From JBBPYC01 sp038200275 (GTDB taxonomy: Bacteria; Pseudomonadota; Gammaproteobacteria; Burkholderiales; Burkholderiaceae_C), in contig JBBPYC010000033.1 of NCBI GenBank assembly GCA_038200275.1, forward strand, positions 1 through 51,432: a DNA stretch of 51,432 bases, in the 5' to 3' direction. The position numbers and the translations under genes are program-made. Positions within the stretch are counted from its first letter, which is position 1. Every line of letters begins with the position of its first letter. Under the pieces are notes generated by a model. It was not told the origin of the DNA and did not search any database. It saw only the letters and a program-made list of their open reading frames with translations. Below, in pieces: positions 1 through 7,412 of the stretch.

Positions 1-300
1 GCTGGGCACCCCGCGCTGCTGCTGCAGCGCCACCGCGGGCGGCAGGCCTTCGATGCTGTCGACCTGCGGCACGCCTGCTTGCACGATGAGGCGGCGTGCG
101 TACGGCGCCACCGATTCCAGATAGCGCCGCTGCGCTTCCGCAAACAAGGTGCCGAACGCGAGCGACGATTTGCCGGAGCCGGAAATCCCGGTGAACACCA
201 CCAGCGCATCGCGCGGGATGTCGACGTCGACGTTTTTGAGGTTGTGCTCGCGCGCACCACGCACGCGGACCATGCCGCGAGAAGAAGATTCTGAAGTCAT
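1..300 (-). CDS. UvrA-family excinuclease ATPase, N-terminal part (runs off window)
   Basis: This is the first 100 codons of an ABC-type DNA repair ATPase of the UvrA family; the rest lies left of base 1. The protein starts MTSESSSRGMVRVRGAREHN, and a P-loop GISGSGKSSLAFGTLFAEAQ follows at about residues 39-58. The sequence then reads AQRRYLESVAPYARR and VDSIEGLPPAVALQQQ. Housekeeping UvrA normally has IEGLSPAISIEQK at that last position, so this looks more like the shorter UvrA paralogue (class II, UvrA2-like) than the main nucleotide-excision subunit. The start ATG is at the top of the frame and no upstream in-frame candidate was preferred. Class assignment is inference from 100 residues. 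Confidence 0.85.
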   Translation of the reverse strand, partial: MTSESSSRGMVRVRGAREHNLKNVDVDIPRDALVVFTGISGSGKSSLAFGTLFAEAQRRYLESVAPYARRLIVQAGVPQVDSIEGLPPAVALQQQRGVPS

Positions 301-328
301 GAAAGCCGGTTTGCGCGCAGTGTCGCCG

Positions 329-1714
329 TCACATCCCGAGCGAGCCAAGCACGATCACCGCAATGGTGGCCAGCACCGGAATGAACACCGCGCAGATGAA
401 GCTGTCGCCGTAGCTCTGCCGGTGTGTGAGCCCGCAGATGCCCAGCAGCGTGATGACCGCGCCGTTGTGCGGCAGCGCATCGAACCCGCCGGAGGACAGG
501 GCCGTGACGCGGTGCATCAGCTCCATGCTGACGCCCTGTGCCTGGCCCATCTGCGCGAACTGCTCACCGAGCGCATTCAGCGCGATCGACATGCCGCCCG
601 AGGCCGAGCCGGTGATGCCGGCCAGCACGTTGACGGCCACCGCCAGGGACGCCAGCGGGTTGTCCGGAAACAGGCCGAGCACCGCGTCGCGCACGATCAG
701 GAACGCGGGCAGCGACGCGATCACGGCGCCGTAGCCGACTTCCGATGCGGTGTTGAAGATCGGCAGCAGCGAGCCCAACGTGCCCTCGTTGACGCTGTCC
801 TTCACGCTCGCAAAGCGCCGCCAGTTCGCAGCGATCACGAACAGGATCGACAGCACGAGCGCGCCGATGATCGCCCAGATGCCGGCGACCGAGCCGATCG
901 AGGTGTTGCCGTACGCCGGCTCCGCAAGGTAGGCGGCGTCCATGTTCGGGATCACGAAGTAAGTGAACAATGCGTTGAGCGCGATCACCGAGACGACGGG
1001 CGCGATCGCAAGCGCAAAGCTCGGCAACGCGACGTCGCCGGCGAGCTCGGCGTCCGCAGCAGTGAGCTTGTGCGTGCCGTAGCCTTCGCCGCGGCCGTGC
1101 GCAGCGGCCGAGCGGCGGTTCAGCCAAAGGATGCCGCCCATCAGCATGATCACGCCGGCCAGCGTGCCCAGCACGGGCGCGGCAAACGCGTTGGTGCCGA
1201 AGAACGGCATCGGAATCGCGTTTTGAATCGCAGGGGTTCCGGGCAGCGCGGTCATCGTGAACGTGAACGAGCCGAGCGCGATCGCCGCGGGCAGCAGCCG
1301 CTTCGGAATGTCGGCACGCCGAAACAGCGAGTTCGCGATCGGATAGATCGCAAACGCCACCACGAACAGCGACACGCCGCCGTAGGTCAGCACCCCGCAG
1401 GCGAGCACCACGGCGGTGATCGCGCGCGCCGCGCCGACCCGCGCGACGATTTTTTCTGCAATGACGCGCGCCGAGCCGCTGTCGGCCATGACCTTGCCGA
1501 AGATCGCGCCGAGCAAAAACAGCGGAAAGTACAGCACGACGTAGCCGCCGAGCGCTTTCATGAAAACCTGCGTGTAGGTGGCGAGCACCGGCAGGTCGCC
1601 GCTCATGAATACCGCAAGCAGCGCCAGCAACGGCGCGAGGATCAGCACGTTGATCCCGCGATACGCGAGATGCATCAACAGCGCGAGCGAGAGAAAAATG
1701 CCGATCAATCCCAT
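329..1714 (-). CDS. GntP-family permease
   Basis: A 461-residue integral inner-membrane protein made of about 12 hydrophobic segments from the first residue on (MGLIGIFLSLALLMHLAYRG). The GntP family carries gluconate, related sugar acids or short hydroxy acids by proton symport. Family-like stretches include LYFPLFLLGAIFGKVMADSG near residue 60, and SFTFTMTALPGTPAIQN with PMPFFGTNAFAAPVLG around residues 145-180. The length is typical of the family. It is transcribed toward the uvrA-like gene with a 28-base gap. The substrate cannot be read from the sequence; no sugar-acid enzyme lies nearby, so gluconate should not be assumed. Confidence 0.85.
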   Translation of the reverse strand: MGLIGIFLSLALLMHLAYRGINVLILAPLLALLAVFMSGDLPVLATYTQVFMKALGGYVVLYFPLFLLGAIFGKVMADSGSARVIAEKIVARVGAARAITAVVLACGVLTYGGVSLFVVAFAIYPIANSLFRRADIPKRLLPAAIALGSFTFTMTALPGTPAIQNAIPMPFFGTNAFAAPVLGTLAGVIMLMGGILWLNRRSAAAHGRGEGYGTHKLTAADAELAGDVALPSFALAIAPVVSVIALNALFTYFVIPNMDAAYLAEPAYGNTSIGSVAGIWAIIGALVLSILFVIAANWRRFASVKDSVNEGTLGSLLPIFNTASEVGYGAVIASLPAFLIVRDAVLGLFPDNPLASLAVAVNVLAGITGSASGGMSIALNALGEQFAQMGQAQGVSMELMHRVTALSSGGFDALPHNGAVITLLGICGLTHRQSYGDSFICAVFIPVLATIAVIVLGSLGM

Positions 1715-2272
1715 GTCGATGGTGCTTCTGAGGGGGTGTCGATGTGGGTTGCAGGTGATGCAGTCGCCGCGTTGGATCGCTGTCGGTTTCTGTGGCCGGC
1801 CGGTCGTGTTGCCTGCGTGCGTTGGCCGATCGGCTTCATGTCCTGGCGCTTCAATGCAAGTTGCACCCCTTGGTCAGCTTGCACGCGCGCGCGGTGCTGC
1901 TTCAGCGCCGGATACTTGTCGATCGACAAAGGCGTTTGCTCGATCCAGCGCGTCAGCACATAGAGAAACGTGTCGGCAAAGGTTAGCTCGCCGAGATAAC
2001 CACTCACCGCCGTTGCCGCTCAGCATGTCGTTCATGCGTTGGTATTGACCATCGAGGTTCTTGTAAGTCTTGCGCTTGACCTCTTCCTGAGCCGCTTCGG
2101 TCTCGGCAAAGTTGCCGGGGCTGAAGTGACCGCCGTAGGTCCCGTGCACTTCCGAAGTCATGTAGGACAGCGCTTCAGCTTCCTTGCGACCCAGCACCGT
2201 GTCGCGTGCGTAGCCTTCCTTGCCGTGCGCAGCGCCGAGCCAAGTGAGGATCGCGGCCGCTTCGGTCAGCAC
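1705..2272 (-). pseudogene. Glutathione S-transferase remnant, 5'-truncated and frameshifted
   Basis: Two reading frames together give the C-terminal two thirds of a GST-like protein. The first (from 2272 down to about 2000) reads VLTEAAAILTWLGAAHGKEG and ends in QYQRMNDMLSGNGGEWL. The second continues it from about 1998 with LGELTFADTFLYVLTRWIEQ and KYPALKQHRARVQAD. A one-base insertion near 1996-2000 (TTATCTCGGC, where TTACTCGGC would keep frame) separates them. The N-terminal thioredoxin-like domain, which binds glutathione, is absent: the frame joins an integrase start at 2273. The extra C-terminal tail after about 1840 is unlike GSTs. It cannot make a working enzyme. Confidence 0.75.
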
Positions 2273-2350
2273 GTCGCCGCCCGAGTGCTTGTCGCCCGCG
2301 GGCCGACCGCTGTGCTTGATGTTTCTCGTGAAGGTGTCCGTCAGTGCCAT
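2273..2350 (-). pseudogene. Integrase N-terminal fragment fused to the GST remnant
   Basis: The first 26 codons read MALTDTFTRNIKHSGRPAGD and then KHSGGD. This is the start of the Arm-DNA-binding domain (DUF4102 type) of P4-like tyrosine integrases; family members continue DGGGLYL where this one switches in frame into a GST sequence. It differs from the intact integrase at 2652, which starts MKLNDAKLRTL, so it is not a duplicate of it. The remnant points away from the present island. I infer an earlier element at the same tRNA that was lost by a deletion running from its int gene into the neighbouring GST gene. Confidence 0.7.
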
Positions 2351-2469
2351 CGCCGTCCCTTGTGTTGGTACCGCAACCCGTTTTGGCCGCCGGTATTCGC
2401 AGATGTCAACGGAAACGCCAGCAAGTTGCTGGTATGTCATGGTATCGGGTGAAGCAACGTGAGACAAAG

Positions 2470-2503
2470 AAAAACCCGCGATGCAAGGAAGCATGCGGGT
2501 TTT
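2470..2503 (-). terminator. Rho-independent terminator beside left island end
   Basis: Minus strand: stem AAAACCCGCATGC with a short loop and a complementary arm GCATCGCGGGTTTTT ending in a T run. It is nearly symmetrical, so it could also work on the plus strand. It sits just outside the imperfect tRNA 3' end at 2536-2549. It may be the original terminator of the tRNA-Thr transcript, displaced when the island inserted. Confidence 0.6.
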
Positions 2504-2535
2504 GAGACGATGCGGGATGGTGTGAAACCGCTACC

Positions 2536-2549
2536 TGGTGCGACGGCCG
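2536..2549. other. Candidate left attachment site (imperfect tRNA-Thr 3' end)
   Basis: TGGTGCGACGGCCG matches TGGTGCCGACGGCCG at the 3' end of the tRNA-Thr gene (12411-12425) except for one missing C. It has the same orientation and lies about 60 bases before the arm-type repeats and the integrase start. That is where a tRNA-targeting tyrosine integrase would leave its duplicated core. The match is short and imperfect, so this is a candidate. Confidence 0.45.
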
Positions 2550-2610
2550 CACCCACATTCCAGCCGGAAAGCCGCATGAGTGCTGGCCTTCGCAGTTCGT
2601 CGAGTGGAAA

Positions 2611-2650
2611 ATGCCCCCAAATGTGCCCCCAATCGACGGAGGATGCCCCC
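2611..2650 (+). promoter_or_regulatory. Left arm-type integrase repeats (ATGTGCCCCC type)
   Basis: Three direct copies lie just before the integrase: ATGCCCCC at 2611, ATGTGCCCCC at 2621 and ATGCCCCC at 2643. The 12-mer AAATGTGCCCCC recurs exactly, same orientation, at 12209-12220 near the other island end. Direct repeats on both sides of a core site are what an Arm-DNA-binding-domain integrase binds. The role is inferred from position and repetition. Confidence 0.5.
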
Positions 2651-2651
2651 G

Positions 2652-3857
2652 ATGAAGCTGAACGACGCGAAGCTGCGAACCCTGAACACGCCCGGCAAGC
2701 ATTTCGACGGCGCTGGTCTGTACTTAGAGCTGACCGCAGCCGGCGGTCGGTACTGGCGCTTGAAGTACCGGCACGGCGGTAAGGAAAAGCGGCTGGCCTT
2801 CGGTGTCTACCCGGCAGTCAGCCTCAAGGAAGCGCGCGAGCTGGCCGCGAACGCGCGCAAGCTGCTGCAGGCCGGGGACGATCCGGGTGAAGCACGCAAG
2901 ACCGCGAAGGCGAAAGCGGCGCACGAAGCGGTCAACACGTTCGAGGCAGTCGCGGCCGATTGGATGACGCATCAGGCCGGACGATGGGACGCTGGCACGA
3001 CGGGCCGCATTCGCTCATCGCTCGCGGCTGATGTGTTCCCGAAACTCGGCGATCGGCCGCTGGCCGGCATCAAGCCGGGCGAAGTCATGGCGACAGTGAA
3101 AGTCATTGAGGCGCGCGGCGCTGGCGATCAAGCCGGCCGCGTGCTGCAGCGCGTGAAGGCGATCTATCGATGGGCGGTCACGCATGGTCGGCTCGACGCG
3201 AACCCGATGCTCGACCTGGTGCCCGGCGAAATCCTCAAGCCGCGCCATGTGCAGCACCGCGCAGCGCTGGCCGTGGCCGACCTGCCGGAATTCTTTGCCC
3301 GGCTTGCAACCTACCGCGGCGACCCGACCACGGTATGCGCGCTGCGGCTGCTCGTGTTGACCGCGACCCGGCCCGGCGAGACGCGCGGCGCGCTGTGGTC
3401 GGAATTCGACCTTGAGGCAGGGCTTTGGACCATCCCGGCCAAACGCATGAAGATGCGCGCCGAGCACCGCGTGCCGTTGTCGCGTCAAGCGCTCGACGTG
3501 TTGCGCGTCATGCAGCCGTTGAGCGGCGAGCGGCCGCTGGTGTTCCCGAGTCCGACTTATCCCAGCAAGTCGCTGTCCGAAAACACCTTCAACAGCGCGC
3601 TGGCCCGCCTGGGCTTCAAGTACGAAGCCACGGCGCACGGCTTTCGCAGCGTGTTCTCCACCGTCGCCAATGAAGCCGGCTGGGATGGCGACGTGATCGA
3701 GCGCCAGCTTGCGCACATCGAGCGCAACAAGGTGCGCGCGGCCTATCACCGCTCCGCGTATCTGGGCGAGCGCGCAGAACTCATGCAATGGTGGGCCGAC
3801 TACCTCGACAACTGCCGCGGCGGCAAGGTGGTTCCGATCGGCCGGAAGGCTGCCTGA
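2652..3857 (+). CDS. Tyrosine integrase, Arm-DNA-binding (DUF4102) type
   Basis: A 401-residue site-specific recombinase for insertion and excision of the island. The N-terminal Arm-binding domain (about 1-90) includes GAGLYLELTAAGGRYWRLKY and LAFGVYPAVSLKEAR. A SAM-like core-binding domain covers about 95-195. The catalytic domain has the first Arg in LTATRPGETRGALWSE (about 240-255), His-x-x-Arg in ATAHGFRSVFST, His in ERQLAHIERNKVR, and Tyr in RAAYHRSAYLGER. All expected catalytic residues look present. GGAGG lies 9 bases before the chosen ATG; an in-frame ATG at 2643 is too close to it. The gene reads into the island, from the end opposite the intact tRNA. Confidence 0.93.
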   Translation: MKLNDAKLRTLNTPGKHFDGAGLYLELTAAGGRYWRLKYRHGGKEKRLAFGVYPAVSLKEARELAANARKLLQAGDDPGEARKTAKAKAAHEAVNTFEAVAADWMTHQAGRWDAGTTGRIRSSLAADVFPKLGDRPLAGIKPGEVMATVKVIEARGAGDQAGRVLQRVKAIYRWAVTHGRLDANPMLDLVPGEILKPRHVQHRAALAVADLPEFFARLATYRGDPTTVCALRLLVLTATRPGETRGALWSEFDLEAGLWTIPAKRMKMRAEHRVPLSRQALDVLRVMQPLSGERPLVFPSPTYPSKSLSENTFNSALARLGFKYEATAHGFRSVFSTVANEAGWDGDVIERQLAHIERNKVRAAYHRSAYLGERAELMQWWADYLDNCRGGKVVPIGRKAA

Positions 3858-3898
3858 GCGATTTACGGCGCGCCTTTTGGCCAAAACGCTGAGACAGC

Positions 3899-3993
3899 GG
3901 GAGCAAACAGACGGAATCCAGCATCCATGCGGCTTGCCGGCGAATCAGGGACCGGGAGCAAAGCGGGAGCATGGTAGGAGCAAAGCAGGAGCA
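3899..3993 (+). repeat. Phased GGGAGCA repeats after int
   Basis: GGGAGCA or AGGAGCA starts at 3899, 3954, 3965, 3976 and 3987. The last four are spaced exactly 11 bases, about one helical turn, so a protein could bind all on one face. The same heptamer recurs in inverted orientation near the right island end. Candidate iterons for the island primase/helicase, or terminase-recognition sites. The last copy also supplies the Shine-Dalgarno of the next small gene. Confidence 0.6.
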
Positions 3994-3997
3994 ATCA

Positions 3998-4207
3998 ATG
4001 AGTAATGAATCGTCTACTTTGTCTCTTCCCTTGTTTGCCTCGCCAGCCGGGCACGCTCCCGCCTCAGTCGGCCTGCCTCTTCATGGTCCCTTGCTGGAGC
4101 TTGTCGGCTTGCTGCGGAACTGGGCGCGGAGTGGGCTTCTCTGCAGGCCCCTTCGCCGCGCGCGCCGGGAAGCGAAGTTGCAGATGGGGCTGCTGGCGCA
4201 ATGCTGA
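3998..4207 (+). CDS. Small island protein, unknown
   Basis: A 69-residue frame starting MSNESSTLSLPLFASPAGHA, with AGGAG 6 bases before the ATG. The middle is hydrophobic (HGPLLELVGLLRNWARSG) and the end is basic (CRPLRRARREAKLQ). I recognise no family. It lies directly after the phased repeats and overlaps the next small frame by ATGCTGA, which would allow translational coupling. The good ribosome site is the main argument for it; lack of homology recognition keeps confidence low. Confidence 0.35.
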   Translation: MSNESSTLSLPLFASPAGHAPASVGLPLHGPLLELVGLLRNWARSGLLCRPLRRARREAKLQMGLLAQC

Positions 4208-4338
4208 ATCTGTGTCGGGTTGCAAAGCCGCTCGGCCCTTCGATGGCGTTGCAGCCGTCTTCAGTGGCCTATGTGGCGCCGGGCAAGGGCGGCGCGATCA
4301 AGGATGCAGAGGTGGGCCAAGAGCTGGCCGCCAACTGA
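4201..4338 (+). CDS. Very small overlapping frame, unknown
   Basis: A 45-residue frame reading MLNLCRVAKPLGPSMALQPS and ending DAEVGQELAAN. Its ATG lies inside the last codons of the preceding small frame (ATGCTGA overlap). It has no clear ribosome site of its own, so expression would depend on coupling. No family recognised. It could be a chance frame in a stretch that otherwise holds nothing else coding. Confidence 0.25.
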   Translation: MLNLCRVAKPLGPSMALQPSSVAYVAPGKGGAIKDAEVGQELAAN

Positions 4339-4444
4339 CAAACCGCCAAGCCCCACGGCGGATGATGTGGGGCATCAAGACGGCGGGACGAGTGTTCAGA
4401 CCACTCGCCCCGCCTGACCGGCAAAGCACGAAGGAGGTGCTTCA

Positions 4445-4900
4445 ATGGCTACTTCAAATGTTACCCCTGACCGCGATCGCATGGAGGCCGTGTCCAGTGG
4501 GCCAGCCGTCGTAATTCGCCTGCCCGGTGCTGCAGCGGCGCCCGTTGTTCAAATCCGCACTCGGCGCGGCCGGCTGCCGCGGGCCGTCGTGCAGTTGCAC
4601 CGCGTGCGCAAGGATCGGCAACTCAACGAATGGCGCCAGCAAGACGCCGTCATTGCCGAGCGCCGAGCCGAGCTTGAACAACTCATGCAGGATGCGCAGG
4701 CTTGCTGGCGTGCATTCAACAAACACTTCCACGCCCTCGACTGGTTCGCGTCTAAAGCTGCCGCGCAACGCACATCCGTCGAAATTGCCGAACTACTCGA
4801 AGGGCTGCGCATCTGGAACGCTGAACGTCGAGCAGTGCTCAATGCCATGTGGTGGGAGGACATCGGTCGAGTGACAAGCGAGAACGACCCCAGCAATTGA
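4445..4900 (+). CDS. Hypothetical island protein (151 aa)
   Basis: A soluble 151-residue protein with no signal peptide or membrane segment. The N-terminal part is variable and basic (RTRRGRLPRAVVQLHRVRKD). Residues 60-130 are strongly helical and charged (EWRQQDAVIAERRAELEQLM; HFHALDWFASKAAAQRTSVE), suggesting a coiled coil or helical bundle. A very strong Shine-Dalgarno (AGGAGGTG) precedes the ATG by 6 bases, so it is probably well translated. I recognise no family. In satellites, small genes in this position often act against the helper phage or regulate the element; that is context only. Confidence 0.6.
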   Translation: MATSNVTPDRDRMEAVSSGPAVVIRLPGAAAAPVVQIRTRRGRLPRAVVQLHRVRKDRQLNEWRQQDAVIAERRAELEQLMQDAQACWRAFNKHFHALDWFASKAAAQRTSVEIAELLEGLRIWNAERRAVLNAMWWEDIGRVTSENDPSN

Positions 4901-4997
4901 GATGACTCGTATCGTTTAATTTTTGCCCCGCCTACCCAGCGCCTGATCCGCGCAGGGGAAAAGCCGGATTCCTTCACCGGCCTGGCGTGGGCACCCG

Positions 4998-5639
4998 ATG
5001 AAGGCCGCGCCTGAAGGGGCTGCGATGCAGAGACCGGACTATGAAGCCCCCGAGTTGGAGCGGCTATGCGCTGCCCATGATGTTTCGGCTGATGTGGCTT
5101 TTGAGCTGCTGTGGCAGATTGAACTTCTACTGATTGAGAAACTGAACATTGCCTCCGATCGAAAGACTGTCACTGTTCGGGCGAAGCAACTTGAAGCGAT
5201 CGTGAAATATGCGAACCAGTTGCAGGAGGCGGTGGAGGCACTTGACTTCATCGACCGAAGCGCTCTTGACAGTGAATGCTTCGGAGTGAATAAGCCGGGG
5301 TTTGAGCGTATGCACGAGCTTGCGAATGGCCCCGAAGCATTCGACTTAGGCGGCTTTGCCATCCCCGCTATCAGGCAGGCGGCGACTGCCGTTCAAGGCC
5401 GTCTGAATGGGGTCGGCAAAGCGGGAGCGCCGTCAAACACTGCAGCCATAGCGGACTACATCCGGTGCGTGGCGCAAGCTCTTGAGCCGACCGGTATCGA
5501 GCCAACTCACGAAGGCCCGTTTCAACAAATCTGCGAAGCGGTTTTCAATGCCGCTGGCGTTGCCTTTCCAGTGCGAGCAATGCGGTACTTCAAGAAGCAC
5601 ATTTGGCCGTCAGCCAAGGGGCAGCGCTGGCCGCATTGA
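4998..5639 (+). CDS. Hypothetical island protein (213 aa)
   Basis: A soluble, largely helical 213-residue protein. The N-terminal half reads ERLCAAHDVSADVAFELLWQ and ends near QLEAIVKYANQLQEAVEALD; the C-terminal half contains TAAIADYIRCVAQALEPTGI and ends FKKHIWPSAKGQRWPH. An in-frame second Met (MQRPDYEAPELE, at 5025) is an alternative start. No family recognised. It ends 27 bases before the IS3-family element, so the IS may have separated it from alpA and cut any shared transcript. The IS right flank shows no obvious continuation of this gene, so it is probably complete. Confidence 0.6.
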   Translation: MKAAPEGAAMQRPDYEAPELERLCAAHDVSADVAFELLWQIELLLIEKLNIASDRKTVTVRAKQLEAIVKYANQLQEAVEALDFIDRSALDSECFGVNKPGFERMHELANGPEAFDLGGFAIPAIRQAATAVQGRLNGVGKAGAPSNTAAIADYIRCVAQALEPTGIEPTHEGPFQQICEAVFNAAGVAFPVRAMRYFKKHIWPSAKGQRWPH

Positions 5640-5686
5640 CCTGGCGCGTCGAGCGGAACGTGTCAATGACTTTGCGCCACCATTTG

Positions 5687-6739
5687 TCATGAATTTACTG
5701 CGCAAGGCTGTGATGATTTTGGGCTGATGGTCTCCGACGGTGGTGGGTTGATCCATGCTGTGGTGGGCAGCGCATGTGGTTGAGGACGACGCCCCTTGAA
5801 GCGGTTCGGTGTTGCGCGGAATGCGTCATCCAGCGCGGCTTGGCGGACGCCGCGCAGTTGCTCGGCCTGGCCGTAGTGGACGCTGTGCGGCGTCATGTAG
5901 CCGATGCCCGAATGCCGGTGCGCGGTGTTGTACCAGGCGAAGAATGCCTGGCAATGGGCCCGTGCGTCCCCGGTGCAGCCGAAGCGTGCCGGGAAGTCCG
6001 GCCGGTACTTCAGAGTCTTGAACTGAGCCTCGGAGTACGGGTTGTCATCCGAGACGTAGGGCCGGCTGTGGCTCCTGGCGATGTCCAGGCCCACCAGCAA
6101 TGCGGCCACCGGTTTGGAGCGCATGCTCGCACCCCGGTCGGCGTGCAGCGTGAGCGTGCCCGGCTCGATGTCGTGACGCGCCACGGTCTCGGCGACAAGC
6201 TGCTCGGCCAACTCAGCGTCCTCGCGATCGGCGATCAACCAGCCCACCACCAAGCGGCTGAAGATGTCCAGAATCACATACAGGTGGAAGCACGTCCACT
6301 TGGCCGGTCCTTTAAGTTTGGTGATGTCCCACGACCAGACCTGATTGGGCTGAACAGCGAGCAACTCCGGCTTGGTATAGGCCGGATGCACGAGCTGGTT
6401 GCGCCGCTCGCGCGTGGCGCCATGGGCGGCCAGCACGCGGTACATGGTGCGCACCGAGCCCAGGTAGCGGCCCTCATCCAGCAGCGTGGCATGCACGGCT
6501 GCCGGTGCCGTGTCGGCAAACCGTTCGCTGTTGAGCGTGTCCAGCACGAGTTGGTGCTCTGCGGCGTCCAAGGCCAATGGAGGACGAGGGCGCGGCACGC
6601 GGGGCCAACGCGGCCCGACGAAGGCTGCACGTTGAAGCTGGGCGCGTTGGCGCGCGGGTGCCCCGCGCCACAGGCCCACGGCGCGGCAGGCGGCGCCTTC
6701 GCCCAAGGCGGGGGTGAGTTCCTGGACGGCGGCCATCAC
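5687..6739 (-). CDS. IS3-family transposase OrfB (DDE integrase domain)
   Basis: A 350-residue rve-type catalytic subunit. The acidic triad is visible: first Asp in QVWSWDITKLKGPAKW (about 140), second Asp in LTLHADRGASMRSKP (about 200), Glu in DDNPYSEAQFKTLKYRPDFP (about 235-240). The HTH_21-like region precedes it (AAEHQLVLDTLNSERFADTA). The C-terminus reads AFFAWYNTAHRHSGIGYMTP, typical of IS3 elements. Its ATG overlaps the end of orfA by 4 bases (ATGA); IS3 elements normally make an OrfAB fusion by frameshifting here, while this one could use coupled re-initiation. It looks intact. Confidence 0.92.
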   Translation of the reverse strand: MMAAVQELTPALGEGAACRAVGLWRGAPARQRAQLQRAAFVGPRWPRVPRPRPPLALDAAEHQLVLDTLNSERFADTAPAAVHATLLDEGRYLGSVRTMYRVLAAHGATRERRNQLVHPAYTKPELLAVQPNQVWSWDITKLKGPAKWTCFHLYVILDIFSRLVVGWLIADREDAELAEQLVAETVARHDIEPGTLTLHADRGASMRSKPVAALLVGLDIARSHSRPYVSDDNPYSEAQFKTLKYRPDFPARFGCTGDARAHCQAFFAWYNTAHRHSGIGYMTPHSVHYGQAEQLRGVRQAALDDAFRATPNRFKGRRPQPHALPTTAWINPPPSETISPKSSQPCAVNS

Positions 6740-7251
6740 GGCTTCTCGCCCCTGTCCTTGTTCAGGGTGTCCAGCAGCGTGGCGAGTTTTTTTTGGACCC
6801 CGATCACCAGCATCGCCTTATCCAACTCGCGCCTGAGCCCGTCACGCTCCCGGGTGAGCTGCGCGATTTGCAGCATCTCGGCGCGGTTGGACGGGATCTT
6901 CGGGCCACGCCTCTGCAGTGCCAGGTCGGCCAGATCGCCTGCTTCGCGCTGGCGCCGCCAAGTGCTGAGCGAGGACGAGTACACGCCTTCTCGGCGCATC
7001 AGCGCGCCGACCTCGCCGGGGCGGGTGCAGCGATCGGCCGCTTCGAGAATGCGGCGCTTGTCGGCGTTGGAGAATTGCCGGCGCTGCGCGTGCGGCACCA
7101 CCTCGGCGCCGGCTGCAGGACGCAGCGACGGAGACAGCGGCGCCGATCCGCTCGCCTCTTCAGTCGCCCTGCGGGCTCCTTGCGAGGCGAGCGGATCGGA
7201 AGAACTTTGAACTGCGTGCACGGCTACCTGGGGATGATGGTTGACTGTCAT
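6736..7251 (-). CDS. IS3-family transposase OrfA (helix-turn-helix)
   Basis: A 171-residue DNA-binding subunit. The HTH region reads FSNADKRRILEAADRCTRPG and GALMRREGVYSSSLSTWRRQ at about residues 60-100. A leucine-rich coiled region follows (EMLQIAQLTRERDGLRRELD, about 125-145), as in OrfA proteins that dimerise. The start ATG has GAGG a few bases upstream; a GTG six codons earlier is possible but less likely. The N-terminal 50 residues are a low-complexity tail of unclear function. Confidence 0.88.
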   Translation of the reverse strand: MTVNHHPQVAVHAVQSSSDPLASQGARRATEEASGSAPLSPSLRPAAGAEVVPHAQRRQFSNADKRRILEAADRCTRPGEVGALMRREGVYSSSLSTWRRQREAGDLADLALQRRGPKIPSNRAEMLQIAQLTRERDGLRRELDKAMLVIGVQKKLATLLDTLNKDRGEKP

Positions 7252-7349
7252 ACCTACCTCGTTGCTCACTGATTTCTCAGGGGGAGGCGGCGCAGGTCAT
7301 ATTGGCACGGGGGGGAGCGTCCGCTGTCAATGGACGAAATCTCCAAATC

Positions 7350-7368
7350 TGCACGGCAAATTTGTGCA
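7350..7368. promoter_or_regulatory. Inverted repeat upstream of alpA, possible operator
   Basis: TGCAC and GTGCA arms separated by 9 AT-rich bases (GGCAAATTT), about 45 bases before the alpA start and just outside the IS. Position and symmetry suggest an operator for an island repressor, but the arms are only 5 bases. Confidence 0.25.
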
Positions 7369-7412
7369 TGTACGCGGTGATTGCCACAAGGTGCAATTGG
7401 CTTTTCAACCCG

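Larger units (their letters stand above)
5667..7299 (-). mobile_element. IS3-family insertion sequence (about 1633 bp)
   Basis: Imperfect terminal inverted repeats can be aligned: left TGACTTTGCGCCACC from 5667, right (reverse complement, from 7299) TGACCTGCGCCGCC, with weaker similarity for about 20 more bases. Between them lie overlapping orfA and orfB on the minus strand, as usual for IS3. No 3-5 base target duplication is visible (left flank ends GTCAA, right flank begins TATTG), so one flank may have been rearranged. It sits inside the island, between the 213-residue gene and alpA. Confidence 0.8.

Noticed and set aside
149..1963. A 604-codon plus-strand open frame opposite the GntP permease
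   Set aside because: It is an Arg/His-rich, low-complexity translation of the antisense strand of a clear membrane transporter; typical of high-GC DNA.
5661..7332. TGTCAATG on both sides of the IS3 element (5661-5668 and 7325-7332) as an 8-bp target duplication
   Set aside because: It would put the IS ends inside the left terminal repeat and about 25 bases beyond the right one; IS3 elements make 3-5 bp duplications. Probably chance.
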